Positions 52,966 through 63,000 of a stretch of 64,000 bases of DNA are shown here, piece by piece. This stretch comes from Gemmatimonadota bacterium (GTDB lineage: Bacteria; Gemmatimonadota; Gemmatimonadetes; Gemmatimonadales; Gemmatimonadaceae). Under the pieces are notes generated by a model. It had not been told where the DNA came from, ran no database searches, and was given only the letters and a program-made list of their open reading frames with translations. The DNA is taken from NCBI GenBank assembly GCA_016719105.1, contig JADKAQ010000046.1:310001-374000 (forward strand), read 5' to 3'. Numbering within the stretch: the stretch's first letter is position 1; every line of letters starts with the position of its first letter. A program made the position numbers and the translations under genes.

Positions 52966-54311
52966 GGTGGACCTCGTCTCCGGTGTGGGGCGTGGTCGCG
53001 TGGTGCCCACCACCTCGCGCACCAGGGTGCTGTTCTCCTCGCGCCCGCGCCGCAGCGCAAGCTGCGCCGGCGCATTGATGCGCAGCCAGCGCCCATTCCC
53101 CTCGCCCGTGAGCATGCTGGGCGCCGGATGCAGGAAGAGCCCCGACGCATCGATGGTGTCGAGCGCGGCCACCGCCGACAGGTCGCCCACTTCGCGCACG
53201 CGCAGCGTCCCGCCGCGCAGCGCGTCCTCGTAGTTCATCGCGACATCGACGCGCATCGGTTCCTTGCCGGGGAGGACGACCGATCCCCCCATCACCAGCA
53301 GGTCGACGGCCGCGCGGTCGTTGGTGGGGAGCGACTCGTAGGTCGCCGGGTCGGCGGCACGGTATCCGCCAGTTGCAATCGCCTGCAGCGCCGTGAGGAT
53401 CGCGATCACGTTCACGCGACGCAGCCGCTGCTTCTCGGGATCACCCGGCAGCGCCCCGCTCTCGATGAGGACCGCGCTCGATCCCCATTGCTGGATCAGG
53501 TCGCCGAAGGCACGGGGGTTGAACGTGTCGTCGTACTTGGCGATGCGCCCGGGGATCTCGCGCTCGAGGACGTCACGCATGCGCGCCGCCACCAGCCGCG
53601 CCGTCGCCCGCACGGGACCATACGTCTTCTCGGCGTCGGCCGCCGGGGCGAGGATCGCGATCCCCACCTGGTTCCCATCGCGCCCGCCGAGCGTGCGCGC
53701 GTTCTGGTCGTGCAGGTTGAAGGCGAAGGCAGGTTGGATGGAGTCACGCAGCGCCTTGAGCGCCCGCGCCTCGGGGTCGCCAGCCGGCGCGCATCGCGAT
53801 TGACGTCCACGCCTAACGCGTTTTCCCGCTGGAAGAGCTCGGCCCCGTCGGGGTTGAGCATCGGGGCCAGGACCATCGTCAGGCGCGACGTGAGCAGGTC
53901 GCGCAGGGCGTCGCGCTCACCGGTCGACGTGAACCAGGTGAGGATGTCGGCCAGCGACATCGTCGCCGTCGACTCGTCGCCATGCATCTGCGACCAGAGC
54001 AGCACCGTCGTCGGGCCGCTTCCCACGGTGATGGCGCGCAGCGGCCGGCCATTGATCGACTGGCCGATCGGCGTCACGCGCACCGCGGGCGAACGGGTCA
54101 CGGGCTCGAGCGCGCCCCAGAGCTGCGCATGCGTGAAGCGCCGAGTCGATATGGCGGCCACGCGATGACGCTCGGCGATGCGGCGCCCGTCGTCGAGGCA
54201 GCAGTCGCCGCCCGACGCAGCGGAGGGGGCCGGCGTTGGCGTCGCGCGCGCGCACGACACGGCACCAGACGCGAGCAGGAGGAGCGCGCGTGAGATCGCG
54301 GGGAGTCGCAT
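52966..54311 (-). CDS. M14 family zinc carboxypeptidase, frameshifted near 53775
   Basis: An exported lipoprotein-type carboxypeptidase: the signal MRLPAISRALLLLASGAVSC ends in a lipobox Cys. Zinc ligands are in QMHGDE (HxxE); the substrate region is MLNPDGAELFQ and GVDVNRDARRLATP; after the shift, the third zinc His lies in AFNLHDQN and the catalytic Glu in VLIESG. In the nominal frame the sequence after LATP becomes Arg-rich; adding one G in the run 53773-53776 (plus strand) restores EARALKALRDSIQPAFAFNLHDQN and joins the two parts. The 3' limit given is provisional: the restored frame continues through the ABM gene to 52663 with no stop, so either the M14 stop has also been lost to an indel or the two are fused. 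Divergent from the DUF885 gene. Confidence 0.8.
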
Positions 54312-54500
54312 GGTGTGGAGCTGGCGAGGAGACGTTCCGTCAGGGAGAGCAAACCGATGGGAGGATCTTACCGCGCGACGATCGTCGGCGTGAAGAGTGC
54401 CGTAGCGACCTCGCGGCGGTCGGATCCCGACTTGCCGGCACCGGGCGCGCACGCCAGCTTCGCCGCGTCGATCCCACCCGTTCGTCATGAGGCTCCAGAG

Positions 54501-56261
54501 ATGCTGAACCCTTCGCGCGCGCGCCGTTTTGTGGTCCTTGCCGGGGCACTGTTCGTCGGGGCCTTGATCGTCGGCGCCGCCGACGCTCATGCCCAGGCGA
54601 CGGGTAGCGCCGATGCGCGCCTTCGCGCCCTGTACACCGCCGAGTGGGAGTGGCGGCAACGCGAGTTCGGGCGCGGGAGCGATGGCTTTCCGCGCGTCGA
54701 CGCGAGCGCGCAAGCCGATCGCCTGGCCTACTGGACGCGTGCGCTCGCCCAGTTCGACTCGATTCCGTTCGCGCAGCTGTCGCCCGAGGAGCAGATCAAC
54801 GCATCGGTCTTCCGCACCTCGGTCGTCGCGCTCGCCAACGACGTGCGCTACAAGACGTACGAGGCGCCGTTCAACAGCGACTCGTTCTTCTGGACCGAGT
54901 TCACCCCGCGCCAGGGCTTCGGCAAAGTCGAGGACTACCGTCGCTTCCTCACGCGCCTGCGCGACGTCCCGCGCTACTTCGGCGACCAGATCGTCAACAT
55001 GCGCGCCGGGCTGTCGCGCGGTTTCACCATCCCGCGTGTGAGTGTCGAGGGGCGCGACCAGACCATCGTCCCATACACGAAGGGCGACTCCACCAACCCG
55101 CTGTACGTCCCGTTCGCGGAGATGCCGCCCTCCATCGCCGAGAGCGAGCGTGCGGCGCTGCGAAGCGAGGCGATGACCGTGATGCGCGACGTCGTGGCAC
55201 CGGCGTACGCCAAGCTCCTCACCTTCATGCGCGACGAGTATCTCGTCAAGGCGCGCACCGTACTCGCCGCGGTCACGCTCCCCGACGGCCCGGCCTTCTA
55301 TCAGTCGCAGATCGAGAAATTCACCACGCTCCCGCTCACCGCCGACCAGATCCACGAGCAGGGGAAGGCCGAGGTCGCGCGCATCCGTGCAGAGATGGAG
55401 GTGGTGAAGGGCAAGGCCGGCTTCACCGGAACGATGGCCGAGTTCTTCCACTTCCTGCGCACCGATCCGCAGTTCTACGCCAAGACGCCGCGTGAGCTGC
55501 TCTCCTACTCGGCGTACGTCTCCAAGAAGGCCGACTACAAGCTGCGGGAGACCATTGGTTACCTGCCGCGCTATCGCCACGGCATCATCAAGGTCCCCGA
55601 TGCCATCGCCCCCCTCTACACCGGCGGGCGCGGCGGGTTGGACGCGTGCATGATGAACACTTACAACCTCCCGGCGCGCACGCTATACACGCTCGCCGCG
55701 CTCACGTTGCACGAGTGCACGCCCGGGCACTCGTTCCAGGCCGCGCTCGCCCTCGAGGGGCCGCCGCGTCCCGAGTTCCGCAACCAGACCTACTTCTCCG
55801 GTTACGGCGAGGGGTGGGGGCTGTACACCGAGTGGCTCGGCACCGTGATGGGGATCTACGAGACGCCGTACGAGGACTTCGGGCGCCTCACGTACGAGAT
55901 GTGGCGCGCCTGTCGCCTCGTGATCGATACCGGCATCCACAAGTTTGGCTGGTCGCGCCAGCAGGCGATCGACTACCTCAAGGAGAATGCGGCGCTCTCG
56001 GAGCACGAGATCACCACCGAGATCGACCGCTACATCTCGTGGCCTGGGCAGGCGCTGGCGTACAAGCTGGGTGAGATGCAGATCCGCCGGCACCGGCGCG
56101 AGGCCGAGGCGGCGCTGGGGGACAAGTTCGACCAGCGCCTCTTTCACGATGCGATCCTGGCGTTAGGCTCGGTCCCGTTGCCGGTGCTGGAGCAGCGCAT
56201 CAAGCAGTTCATCGCCGACGGGGGGAAGAACCCGCCACCGGCGTCGAAGGCGATCCAGTAG
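54501..56261 (+). CDS. DUF885 family exported peptidase-like protein
   Basis: A 586-residue secreted protein, signal peptide to about DAHAQA. It is nearly all helical and carries the family's signature H404-E-C-T-P-G-H410 in TLHECTPGHSFQ, with YFSGYGEGWGLYTEWLG following and LKENAALSEHEITTEIDRYI near the end. DUF885 proteins are distantly related to M32/M3-type zinc metallopeptidases, where HExxx(G)H gives two metal ligands and a Glu downstream (GEGW) a third. An oligopeptidase role in the periplasm is likely by inference. The start at 54501 opens the signal sequence; longer in-frame Mets upstream give an Arg-rich tail. It shares a 189-base divergent region with the M14 gene. Confidence 0.87.
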   Translation: MLNPSRARRFVVLAGALFVGALIVGAADAHAQATGSADARLRALYTAEWEWRQREFGRGSDGFPRVDASAQADRLAYWTRALAQFDSIPFAQLSPEEQINASVFRTSVVALANDVRYKTYEAPFNSDSFFWTEFTPRQGFGKVEDYRRFLTRLRDVPRYFGDQIVNMRAGLSRGFTIPRVSVEGRDQTIVPYTKGDSTNPLYVPFAEMPPSIAESERAALRSEAMTVMRDVVAPAYAKLLTFMRDEYLVKARTVLAAVTLPDGPAFYQSQIEKFTTLPLTADQIHEQGKAEVARIRAEMEVVKGKAGFTGTMAEFFHFLRTDPQFYAKTPRELLSYSAYVSKKADYKLRETIGYLPRYRHGIIKVPDAIAPLYTGGRGGLDACMMNTYNLPARTLYTLAALTLHECTPGHSFQAALALEGPPRPEFRNQTYFSGYGEGWGLYTEWLGTVMGIYETPYEDFGRLTYEMWRACRLVIDTGIHKFGWSRQQAIDYLKENAALSEHEITTEIDRYISWPGQALAYKLGEMQIRRHRREAEAALGDKFDQRLFHDAILALGSVPLPVLEQRIKQFIADGGKNPPPASKAIQ

Positions 56262-56427
56262 CGAGCGTCCGGCGGAGTCCGGGCTACGTTCGATGGACCC
56301 GTGGCCGCCCGACGCTACGATTCCGCGCGCCCGCCGTGTCTTGCTACGTCGGAGCGACAACCGTTTCTTTGGGTGACGGTTGTTCCTGGCGAATGATCGA
56401 TGGCGCACCCGCGAGCGCGGAGATTCT

Positions 56428-57747
56428 GTGGAGCTAGATGAGCCGATGCACCGACGGCGCCTCCTGCAACTCGGCGGAGCCGCCGGCGCCGCACTTGCCC
56501 TGTCGCCCGCGGCGCTCGCCTCCGCGTTGGCCGCCGAGTCACCGACGCTCCCCCAACTCCCCGCGTGGTCGCCCGCACGCGCGGCGACCAGCGAATCGTT
56601 CTGGCGCCAGGTGCGCGCGATGTACGCACCAGATCCGCAGGTCATCGACTTCGATAACGGCAACAGCGGCGCCGCGCCAACCGCCGTGATCGACGCCTAC
56701 GTTCGTCGCGCGCGCTTGCTCTGCGCCGCGCCGAATGTGCACTACCCTCGACTCAACAGCGACGACGTCAACGCCAACTACACACGCACCGCGGCGTTGT
56801 TGCACACGTCCGTCGACGAGCTGGCGATGGTTCCCAACGCCACCATCGGACTCAACACGATTCTCCATGGCTTTCCGCTCGAGCGCGGCGATGAAGTGGT
56901 CATCACCAATCACGAGTATCCGGACATGGTGGACACGTTGCACCGGCGTGCGAAACGGGAAGGGATCGTGGTGCGGACGATTGCCGTCCCGTCGATCGAC
57001 GACGATCACCTCGCACTCGTCTTGCGCTTTCGCGCAGCGGTGACGTCGCGTACGAAGCTGCTGCTCGTGTCGCACGTGAGCGCGTGGAACAGCGAGATAC
57101 TGCCGGTGAAGGCGCTGTGCGCCGAGGCACGCGCTCACGGCGTCGCCGTGCTGGTCGATGCCGCGCAGAGTATCGGCTATCTCGACGTGGACTTCGCCGA
57201 CTGGGGATGCGATTTCCTCGCGCTGTCCATGCACAAGGGGCTCGGTGCTCCGATCGCCACGGGAGCCCTGGTGATCCGGAAAGACTGGTTAGGCAAGGTC
57301 GAACCGCTGCACCCACCCACCTGGGACACGAGCAAGTTTCCCGTCGACCAGTATGGATGGACCGGCACGGCGAACGTCGCGGCACAGGCGACGCTCCCCG
57401 ACGCGATTGCCGCCCAGGAGCGCATCGGTGTGTCCCGCAAGCGCGCACGCCTGGTGCAGCTGGCCGGCGCGTGGCAGGCCATGGCGCGCGACATCAAGGG
57501 ATTCCGGCTGCTCACGCCGACGACCGAAGAGCGAAGCTTCGGCTTCTGCGCGTTCGCGCTCGACCACGTGCCCTCGCGCGTGGTGGCCGAACGCCTGCGT
57601 GCCGAGTTCCGCATCCTGGTGCAAGACAAGGCGTCTCGCCCCTATCGGCCGTACGACAATGCCGTGCGCGTCACACCGCAGCCCTTCGCCTCGCTCGACG
57701 AGACACGGCGATTCGTCGCGGCACTCCGCACGATCGCCCGCGCCTGA
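56428..57747 (+). CDS. Tat-exported class V aminotransferase-fold PLP enzyme
   Basis: A 439-residue protein of the cysteine desulfurase/isopenicillin epimerase-like PLP fold. A twin-arginine leader (HRRRLLQLGG, then a long hydrophobic stretch) indicates export of the folded holoenzyme, unusual for PLP enzymes. The cofactor region is VLVDAAQSIGYLDVDF (Asp and His/Gln positions) and the Schiff-base Lys is K270 in SMHKGLGAP. The N-terminal IDFDNGNSGAAPTAVIDAY and a C-terminal NAVRVTPQPFASLDE are family landmarks. Start choice: GTG 56428 has GGAG five bases upstream; ATG 56446 lacks one and would remove six residues. Reaction unknown; epimerase or desulfurase/lyase are possible. Convergent with the serine hydrolase gene. 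Confidence 0.85.
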   Translation: MELDEPMHRRRLLQLGGAAGAALALSPAALASALAAESPTLPQLPAWSPARAATSESFWRQVRAMYAPDPQVIDFDNGNSGAAPTAVIDAYVRRARLLCAAPNVHYPRLNSDDVNANYTRTAALLHTSVDELAMVPNATIGLNTILHGFPLERGDEVVITNHEYPDMVDTLHRRAKREGIVVRTIAVPSIDDDHLALVLRFRAAVTSRTKLLLVSHVSAWNSEILPVKALCAEARAHGVAVLVDAAQSIGYLDVDFADWGCDFLALSMHKGLGAPIATGALVIRKDWLGKVEPLHPPTWDTSKFPVDQYGWTGTANVAAQATLPDAIAAQERIGVSRKRARLVQLAGAWQAMARDIKGFRLLTPTTEERSFGFCAFALDHVPSRVVAERLRAEFRILVQDKASRPYRPYDNAVRVTPQPFASLDETRRFVAALRTIARA

Positions 57748-57751
57748 CGAT

Positions 57752-57778
57752 GCACCGGTGACCTGCTGCCGCCGGTGC
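57752..57778. terminator. Weak hairpin between convergent genes
   Basis: A 7-bp stem GCACCGG / CCGGTGC with a 13-base loop in the 39-base gap between convergent genes. Only position supports it. Confidence 0.3.
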
Positions 57779-57786
57779 CGCGTCGG

Positions 57787-59211
57787 TCACGCATCGCCGC
57801 GCCCGACACGAGAACGACGGGCAACCCATGCGTGATCGTCGACCCCGGGCACGCGCTTGAACACCAGCGCCGCCCCCGACACCTTCGCCGTCAACGTCTC
57901 GACGCGCCCCGTCTCCGGGGCGAACTGGATCTCGGCCCCGCCGCTGCCGTCCATGATGAAGACGCCGTTCCCCTGATAGCGGAGCTGGCGCGTCTCCTCG
58001 AGTTCGGCGAACAGCTTCCCCTCCTTCGCGACGATGCGAACCGGTCCCGCTTCTCCTGCGTAGCTCCCCGTCACGCGCGCGATCAACTCCGCCGGCACGG
58101 CGAGGTCCTTCACCACCGGCTCCGGAACGCCGAGCGCCCAGCGCGCGATCATCTTCTCGAACCGGTCGGGGAGGTCGCTATCTCCGTTGACGAGCACGGC
58201 GATGATCAGCGAGTCGTTCGGGTACGACGCGAGCTGCGACCGGAAGCCGTCGATCCCGCCATTGTGCGAGACGATGCGGTGGCCGGCGAGGTCGCTGACC
58301 CCCAAGCCGAAGGCGTACGGCTGCTTCGTCCCGTCGGTTAGCGCGCGCGGCGTCGTCATCTCGCGGTACGTCGCCGGCCGGACGACCTTCCCCGACTCGA
58401 GCGCCATCGTCCACTTCACCAGGTCGCTCGCCGTCGAGCAGATCGCCCCGGCGGCGTACGGCGTGCTCATCTCCTGATAGTCGGCGTTCGGGAGCCCGCC
58501 CTCCTTGCGGGACGCATAGCCGTGCGCGCGGTTGGCGATGAGCGGCGTGAGGTGACAGTAGCGCACGGTGGCGAGTGCGTTAGGCGCGGCGAGCCGCTTC
58601 TCGACGTAGGCGTCGTACGGCTCGCCGCTCACCTTCTCGACGATCTGGCCAAGGACGTAGTACCCCGAGTTCGAGTAGCTCCACTTCGCCCCTGGCTCAA
58701 AGTCGAAGGGCGCCGACTTGAACAGGGCGATCATCGAATCGGCGGGGACGTAACGCGACTTCCACGCCTGAAAGACGGGCATCGCGGTGTAGTTATGTAT
58801 CCCCGCGGTGTGATTGAGCAGGTGTGCAACCGTCACCGTGCTCCCCGCCCCGGGCCAATCGGGATAGAACTTCGTCAGCGGATCGGTGAGGGCGAGCTTC
58901 CCCTGGTCGACGAGCTGCAGGATGGCGGCTGCGGTGAACTGCTTGGTGACCGACCCAATCTGGAAGACCGAGGCCGGAGTGACGGCGACCTTGTTCTCGA
59001 TGTCGGCGTAGCCGAACCCCTTCGCGTAGACGATCCGCCCGCCGCGAGACACCGCGACGGCGATGCCCGGAGCCTTCCCCTCCTTCACCAGCGCGGTACC
59101 GGCGGAATCAATGAGTCGGGTGAGCTTCGTGAGCGTGGCGGGGCGCTGCGCGGAGAGCGACGAAGCACCGAGCAGCGTGAGGGCGATGGTCCGAGAGATG
59201 GCGAAGCGCAT
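57787..59211 (-). CDS. Exported serine hydrolase, class C beta-lactamase/PBP fold
   Basis: A 474-residue SxxK enzyme, the shortest of the four here. Signal peptide ends near ASSLSAQ (start at the Met of MRFAISRTIA; an upstream Pro-rich leader was rejected). Motifs: S87-V-T-K90, Y-S-N in WSYSNSGYY, and H-N-G-G in VSHNGGIDG. C-terminal beta domain from VTGSYAGEAGPVRIVAKEG. The HTAGIHNY helix corresponds to HTSGLRD in the others. A different N-terminal length and spacing put it on its own branch. The gene is monocistronic, followed by a 325-base gap on the upstream side. Confidence 0.87.
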   Translation of the reverse strand: MRFAISRTIALTLLGASSLSAQRPATLTKLTRLIDSAGTALVKEGKAPGIAVAVSRGGRIVYAKGFGYADIENKVAVTPASVFQIGSVTKQFTAAAILQLVDQGKLALTDPLTKFYPDWPGAGSTVTVAHLLNHTAGIHNYTAMPVFQAWKSRYVPADSMIALFKSAPFDFEPGAKWSYSNSGYYVLGQIVEKVSGEPYDAYVEKRLAAPNALATVRYCHLTPLIANRAHGYASRKEGGLPNADYQEMSTPYAAGAICSTASDLVKWTMALESGKVVRPATYREMTTPRALTDGTKQPYAFGLGVSDLAGHRIVSHNGGIDGFRSQLASYPNDSLIIAVLVNGDSDLPDRFEKMIARWALGVPEPVVKDLAVPAELIARVTGSYAGEAGPVRIVAKEGKLFAELEETRQLRYQGNGVFIMDGSGGAEIQFAPETGRVETLTAKVSGAALVFKRVPGVDDHAWVARRSRVGRGDA

Positions 59212-59536
59212 GTGCGGAATTGGAGGGAATGGGGGCCGAGCGAACATGGCGCGCCAGACGACCGACCGCGAGAGGCTGGACGCCCGCTCTCGCGTCGCAA
59301 CGTCGTCAACGGAGTCCGCGTGGGAAGGCGTACCCGTTCATTCCCGTGCGACCGCGTACAGGGAACTTCCTGGAGGACGTTCGTGGCAGCAGCCGCGGAC
59401 CGGTGTCCACGCGTTCGTTGCGGGCCACGGGGCCTCGACGCGGCGGGGAGGGACGCGGCGTTGCCCTTGTCGCTGCCGTTCGCGTTGGCGTGGAGGTCGC
59501 GAACAGCCTGGCGACTAGTTGGCGCCGGATCGCTCG
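59212..59536. other. 325-base gene-free interval
   Basis: Between two minus-strand genes. Open frames here are short and Arg/Pro/Gly-rich, without ribosome-binding sites or recognisable domains on either strand. I see no RNA gene and no strong inverted repeat. It presumably holds the promoter of the serine hydrolase gene (near 59212) and the 3' untranslated end of the SnoaL-like gene. Confidence 0.6.
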
Positions 59537-59947
59537 TCAGGCGCCAGCGGGGGCGCCGTGCAGCTGGCGATGGTAGTCGGCCGCGTCGTACGCACCCACC
59601 GAGCGGGCCACGAGGGCGTCGGGGCCAAAGGTCCAGGTCTCGGACCCCTTGATGCGCACGCGCCGCCCCGTGCCGCCCGGACCGGTGTTGGTCCCCGTGA
59701 GCGTCCACCGATACACCACGCGTTCACCATCGACGTCGAGCCCGTTCATCTCGACCACCAGGTCGGGAAAGGCGACCATGAACCCCTCAGCCGAGGCGGT
59801 AATCGCCACCCGGCCGAGGTTGGGCGAGCCGCCATTGATGGTGAGCAGGCCGTCCGGGGCAAAGAAGGCGGCGACGCTGGCGGCATCCTGGCTGCACCAG
59901 GCGTCGGTGTAGCGCGCGGCGAAGTCCTGAAGGTCCTTCGGATGCAT
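59537..59947 (-). CDS. SnoaL-like/NTF2-fold polyketide-cyclase-type protein
   Basis: A 136-residue soluble protein with the SnoaL-like pattern: helix LQDFAARYTDAWCSQDAASVAAFFAPDGLLTING, then GRVAITASAEGFMVAFPDLVVEMNGLDVDGERVVYRWTLTGTNTG and a GRRVRIKGSETWTFGPDALVARSVGAYDAADYHRQLHG ending. Family members are small-molecule isomerases, hydrolases or structural ligand-binders; catalysis cannot be assigned. The start at 59947 is inferred from the domain start, since the long upstream in-frame extension is Arg-rich. No signal peptide. Divergent from the BNR/sortilin gene by 142 bases. Confidence 0.82.
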   Translation of the reverse strand: MHPKDLQDFAARYTDAWCSQDAASVAAFFAPDGLLTINGGSPNLGRVAITASAEGFMVAFPDLVVEMNGLDVDGERVVYRWTLTGTNTGPGGTGRRVRIKGSETWTFGPDALVARSVGAYDAADYHRQLHGAPAGA

Positions 59948-60089
59948 GGGGCGATTCCGCACGGGTGAGGGGGTGGCAAGAGAATAACCTGCGCCGCACG
60001 CGGGGGCACCGGCCGGGTTGCACTTGCGACGGCCGGTCGCGCGGGGCAACGTCGGCGCGTCACGACTCCTTCCCGCACCGACTCCCGTC

Positions 60090-63000
60090 ATGCCCGCACT
60101 TCCCCGACTCGCCCCCTCGACCCGGGCATTCGCGCGCCCACTCCAGGCGCTCGCGCTCGCCACGCTCGTCGTTCCCGTCGCGCTCGTCGCGCAACCGCGT
60201 GCCACCGCTCCAGCGCGCAGCGCGGTCGACACGACTGCCCTCGCGCGCCTCACGTTTCGCTCGATCGGCCCCGCCAACATGATGGGGCGCTCGACCGACG
60301 TCGAGGGAGTGGCCGGCAACGCCAACCTTGTCTATGTCGGCACTGCCGCGGGCGGCGTTTGGAAGACGACGAACGGCGGGACGACCTGGGCCCCGCTCTT
60401 CGACAAACAGCCCACGCTCTCCATCGGCGACCTGGCCCTCGAGCCCGGCAACCCGGACGTGATCTACGCGGGAACCGGAGAGGCCAACGTCCGCAACTCG
60501 GTCTCGTTCGGGCGCGGGATGTACAAGTCGACCGACGGCGGCCGTTCGTGGCGCTTCATCGGCCTGGGCGACACGCGCCACATTGCCCGCGTGATGGTGA
60601 ACCCCGCCGACACGCGCACGGTCTACACCTGCGCCGTGGGACACATGGCCGGGCCTAACGCGGAACGCGGCGTCTTTGTCTCGCACGACGGCGGCACCAC
60701 GTGGAGCAAGACGCTCTACGTCGATGACAAGCACGGCTGCGCCGACCTGGACGTCGACCCGAAGAACCCCAACATCGTCTATGCGGCGATGTGGCTCTTC
60801 GACCGCAAGCAGTGGACGTTCACGTCAGGCTCGGAACAAGGCGGGATCTACAAGTCGGTCGACGGCGGCCAGACGTGGCGCAAGCTCGGTGGCGGACTCC
60901 CGAAGCTCCTCGGTCGCGTGGGAATCAAGGTCGCCCCGTCGTCGCCCAACACCGTCTACGCCATCACCGAGTCGAAGGAAGGGTTCGTCTATCGCAGCGA
61001 CGATTTCGGCGAGACGTGGCGCAAGACGAGTGACGACTCGCGCACGATCTGTCGCGGCTTCTACTACTCCGACCTGCGCGTCGACCCGCAGAACCCGGAG
61101 CGTGTCTACTCGATCGCCTGCAACCTCATGGTCTCGATCGACGGCGCGCGCACGTTCCGCCCGATCCGGGCAGACGGTGCACGGCGACCACCATGGGCTC
61201 TGGATCGACCCCGCCGAGCCCACGCGCCTCTGGGACGTGAACGATGGCGGCATCGCCGAGTCGCGCGACCACGGCGCGACGTGGCGCTTCCCGAACGTCT
61301 TCCCGCTGGCGCAGTTCTACCAGCTGCACGCCGACAACCGCGAGCCGTTCTACCACCTGGGCGGCGGGCTGCAGGACAACGGCAACTGGGTAGGCCCCAG
61401 CCGCACGCGTGACCCGTTAGGCATCCTGGTCGACGACTGGCAGCTGGTCTCGTACGGTGACGGTTACTACCAGACGTCGCACCCGGACGACCCGGACTTC
61501 ATCATCACCGACAGCCAGGGGGGGATGATCTGGCGCACGCAGATGCGCACGCGCGAGCAGGAAGACATCTCGCCGCAGCCCAGGCGCAACGACGGCGCCC
61601 CGGTCAACGCACTGCAGTACCGCTTCAACTGGAACGCCCCCATCGTCGCCTCGCCGCACGACGGCAAGGTGGTCTACTTCGGCGCGCAGGTCCTCTTCCG
61701 CTCCAAGGACTTCGGCGCGACCTGGCAGGCGATCTCCCCCGACCTCTCCCGGAACGACACCACGCGGCACGGCTGGGCCGGCGGCCCGGCGATGCCCGAA
61801 GCGACGACCGCCGAGTACTACAACACGATCTACTCGATCGCCGAATCGCCCGCGCAGAAGGGGATCATCTGGGTGGGGGTCGACGACGGGAACCTGCACG
61901 TGACGCGCGACGACGGCGCCACGTGGACGCGCGTCGACCGCAACGTCCCGGGGGTGGGCCCGGAGGCGGTGGTGAGCCACATAGAGGCGAGCCGCACCGC
62001 GCCCTGCACCGCGTACGCGACGTTCGAGCGCAAGTTCATGGACGACCTCAAGGCGTACGCCTTCCGCACCACCGACTGCGGCGCCACCTGGACGAGCATC
62101 GCCGGCAACCTCCCCGAGGGGGCGTACCTGCAGGTGCTGCGCGAGGACCCGAAGAACCCGCAGGTGTTGTATGCCGGGACGGAGACGGGGCTCTTCGTGA
62201 GCGTGACGGCGGGGAACGACTGGTTCCGGTTAGGCGGCAACCTCCCCGCGGTGCCGGTGCACGAGGTGTTGGTGCATGGCCGCGAGAACGACCTCATCGT
62301 CGCCACGCACGCGCGCGGCATCTGGATTCTCGACGATGCGTCGGCCATCCAGGAACTGGCCGCCGCGGCGGCCAAGCCGGCGCACCTCTTCGCGATGCGC
62401 ACCGCCACGCGCTTTGCCACCAAGCAGGGGAAGGGCTCGCTCGGCAACGCCCTCTTCATGGGGCCCAACCCCGCGTACGGGGCCATCATCCGCTACCACC
62501 TGAAGGAACGCCCGGCAGCCGCAACGACGGTCAAGGCCGAGATCCTGGACGGCGAGGGAAAGGTGGTGCGCACGCTCGCGCGCGTTCCGCGCGAAGCAGG
62601 GATCAACACGACCGCATGGGACCTGTCGTACGAGCCGGCGCGCCCGCGCGCCGCGCCGAGCGGACCCGAGGGTGAGGGCGAGGCGATCATGCGCCGCCTC
62701 TTTGGTGCCGCCGGTGGCCCACGCGCCCTCCCCGGCCGCTACACCGTGCGCCTGACGGTGGGCGACCAGACGCTGGAGCAGCCACTCACGGTGCGTGTCG
62801 ACCCCACGTCGAAGACCACACCAGAGGCGCTGCGCGGCCAATTCATCGTGGCCGTCGAACTGCGTGACCTGCTCTCGCTGGCCAACGACACGCTGCGCGC
62901 ACTCGACGGGCGCCGCGGTGAGTTGGAGGCCAAGCGCCGCGCCGCCGTGGCCATTCCCAACGGCGAGGGGGCGGCAGCCGCTCGGCAGATCGCAGGTGAA

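Larger units (their letters stand above)
7813..62235. repeat. Interspersed word CGTTAGGC/GCCTAACG (26 copies of its 7-base core)
   Basis: Exact GTTAGGC or GCCTAAC occurs at 7813, 11251, 11317, 13456, 14161, 15377, 16723, 19024, 20229, 21612, 24609, 26963, 34139, 36260, 41801, 42638, 46575, 48705, 52661, 53811, 56162, 57288, 58579, 60653, 61416 and 62229 (start positions), 13 in each orientation. In 22 of 26 the preceding base makes it CGTTAGGC. Copies fall inside genes, across stop codons and at gene edges. Counted by eye. Confidence 0.72.
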
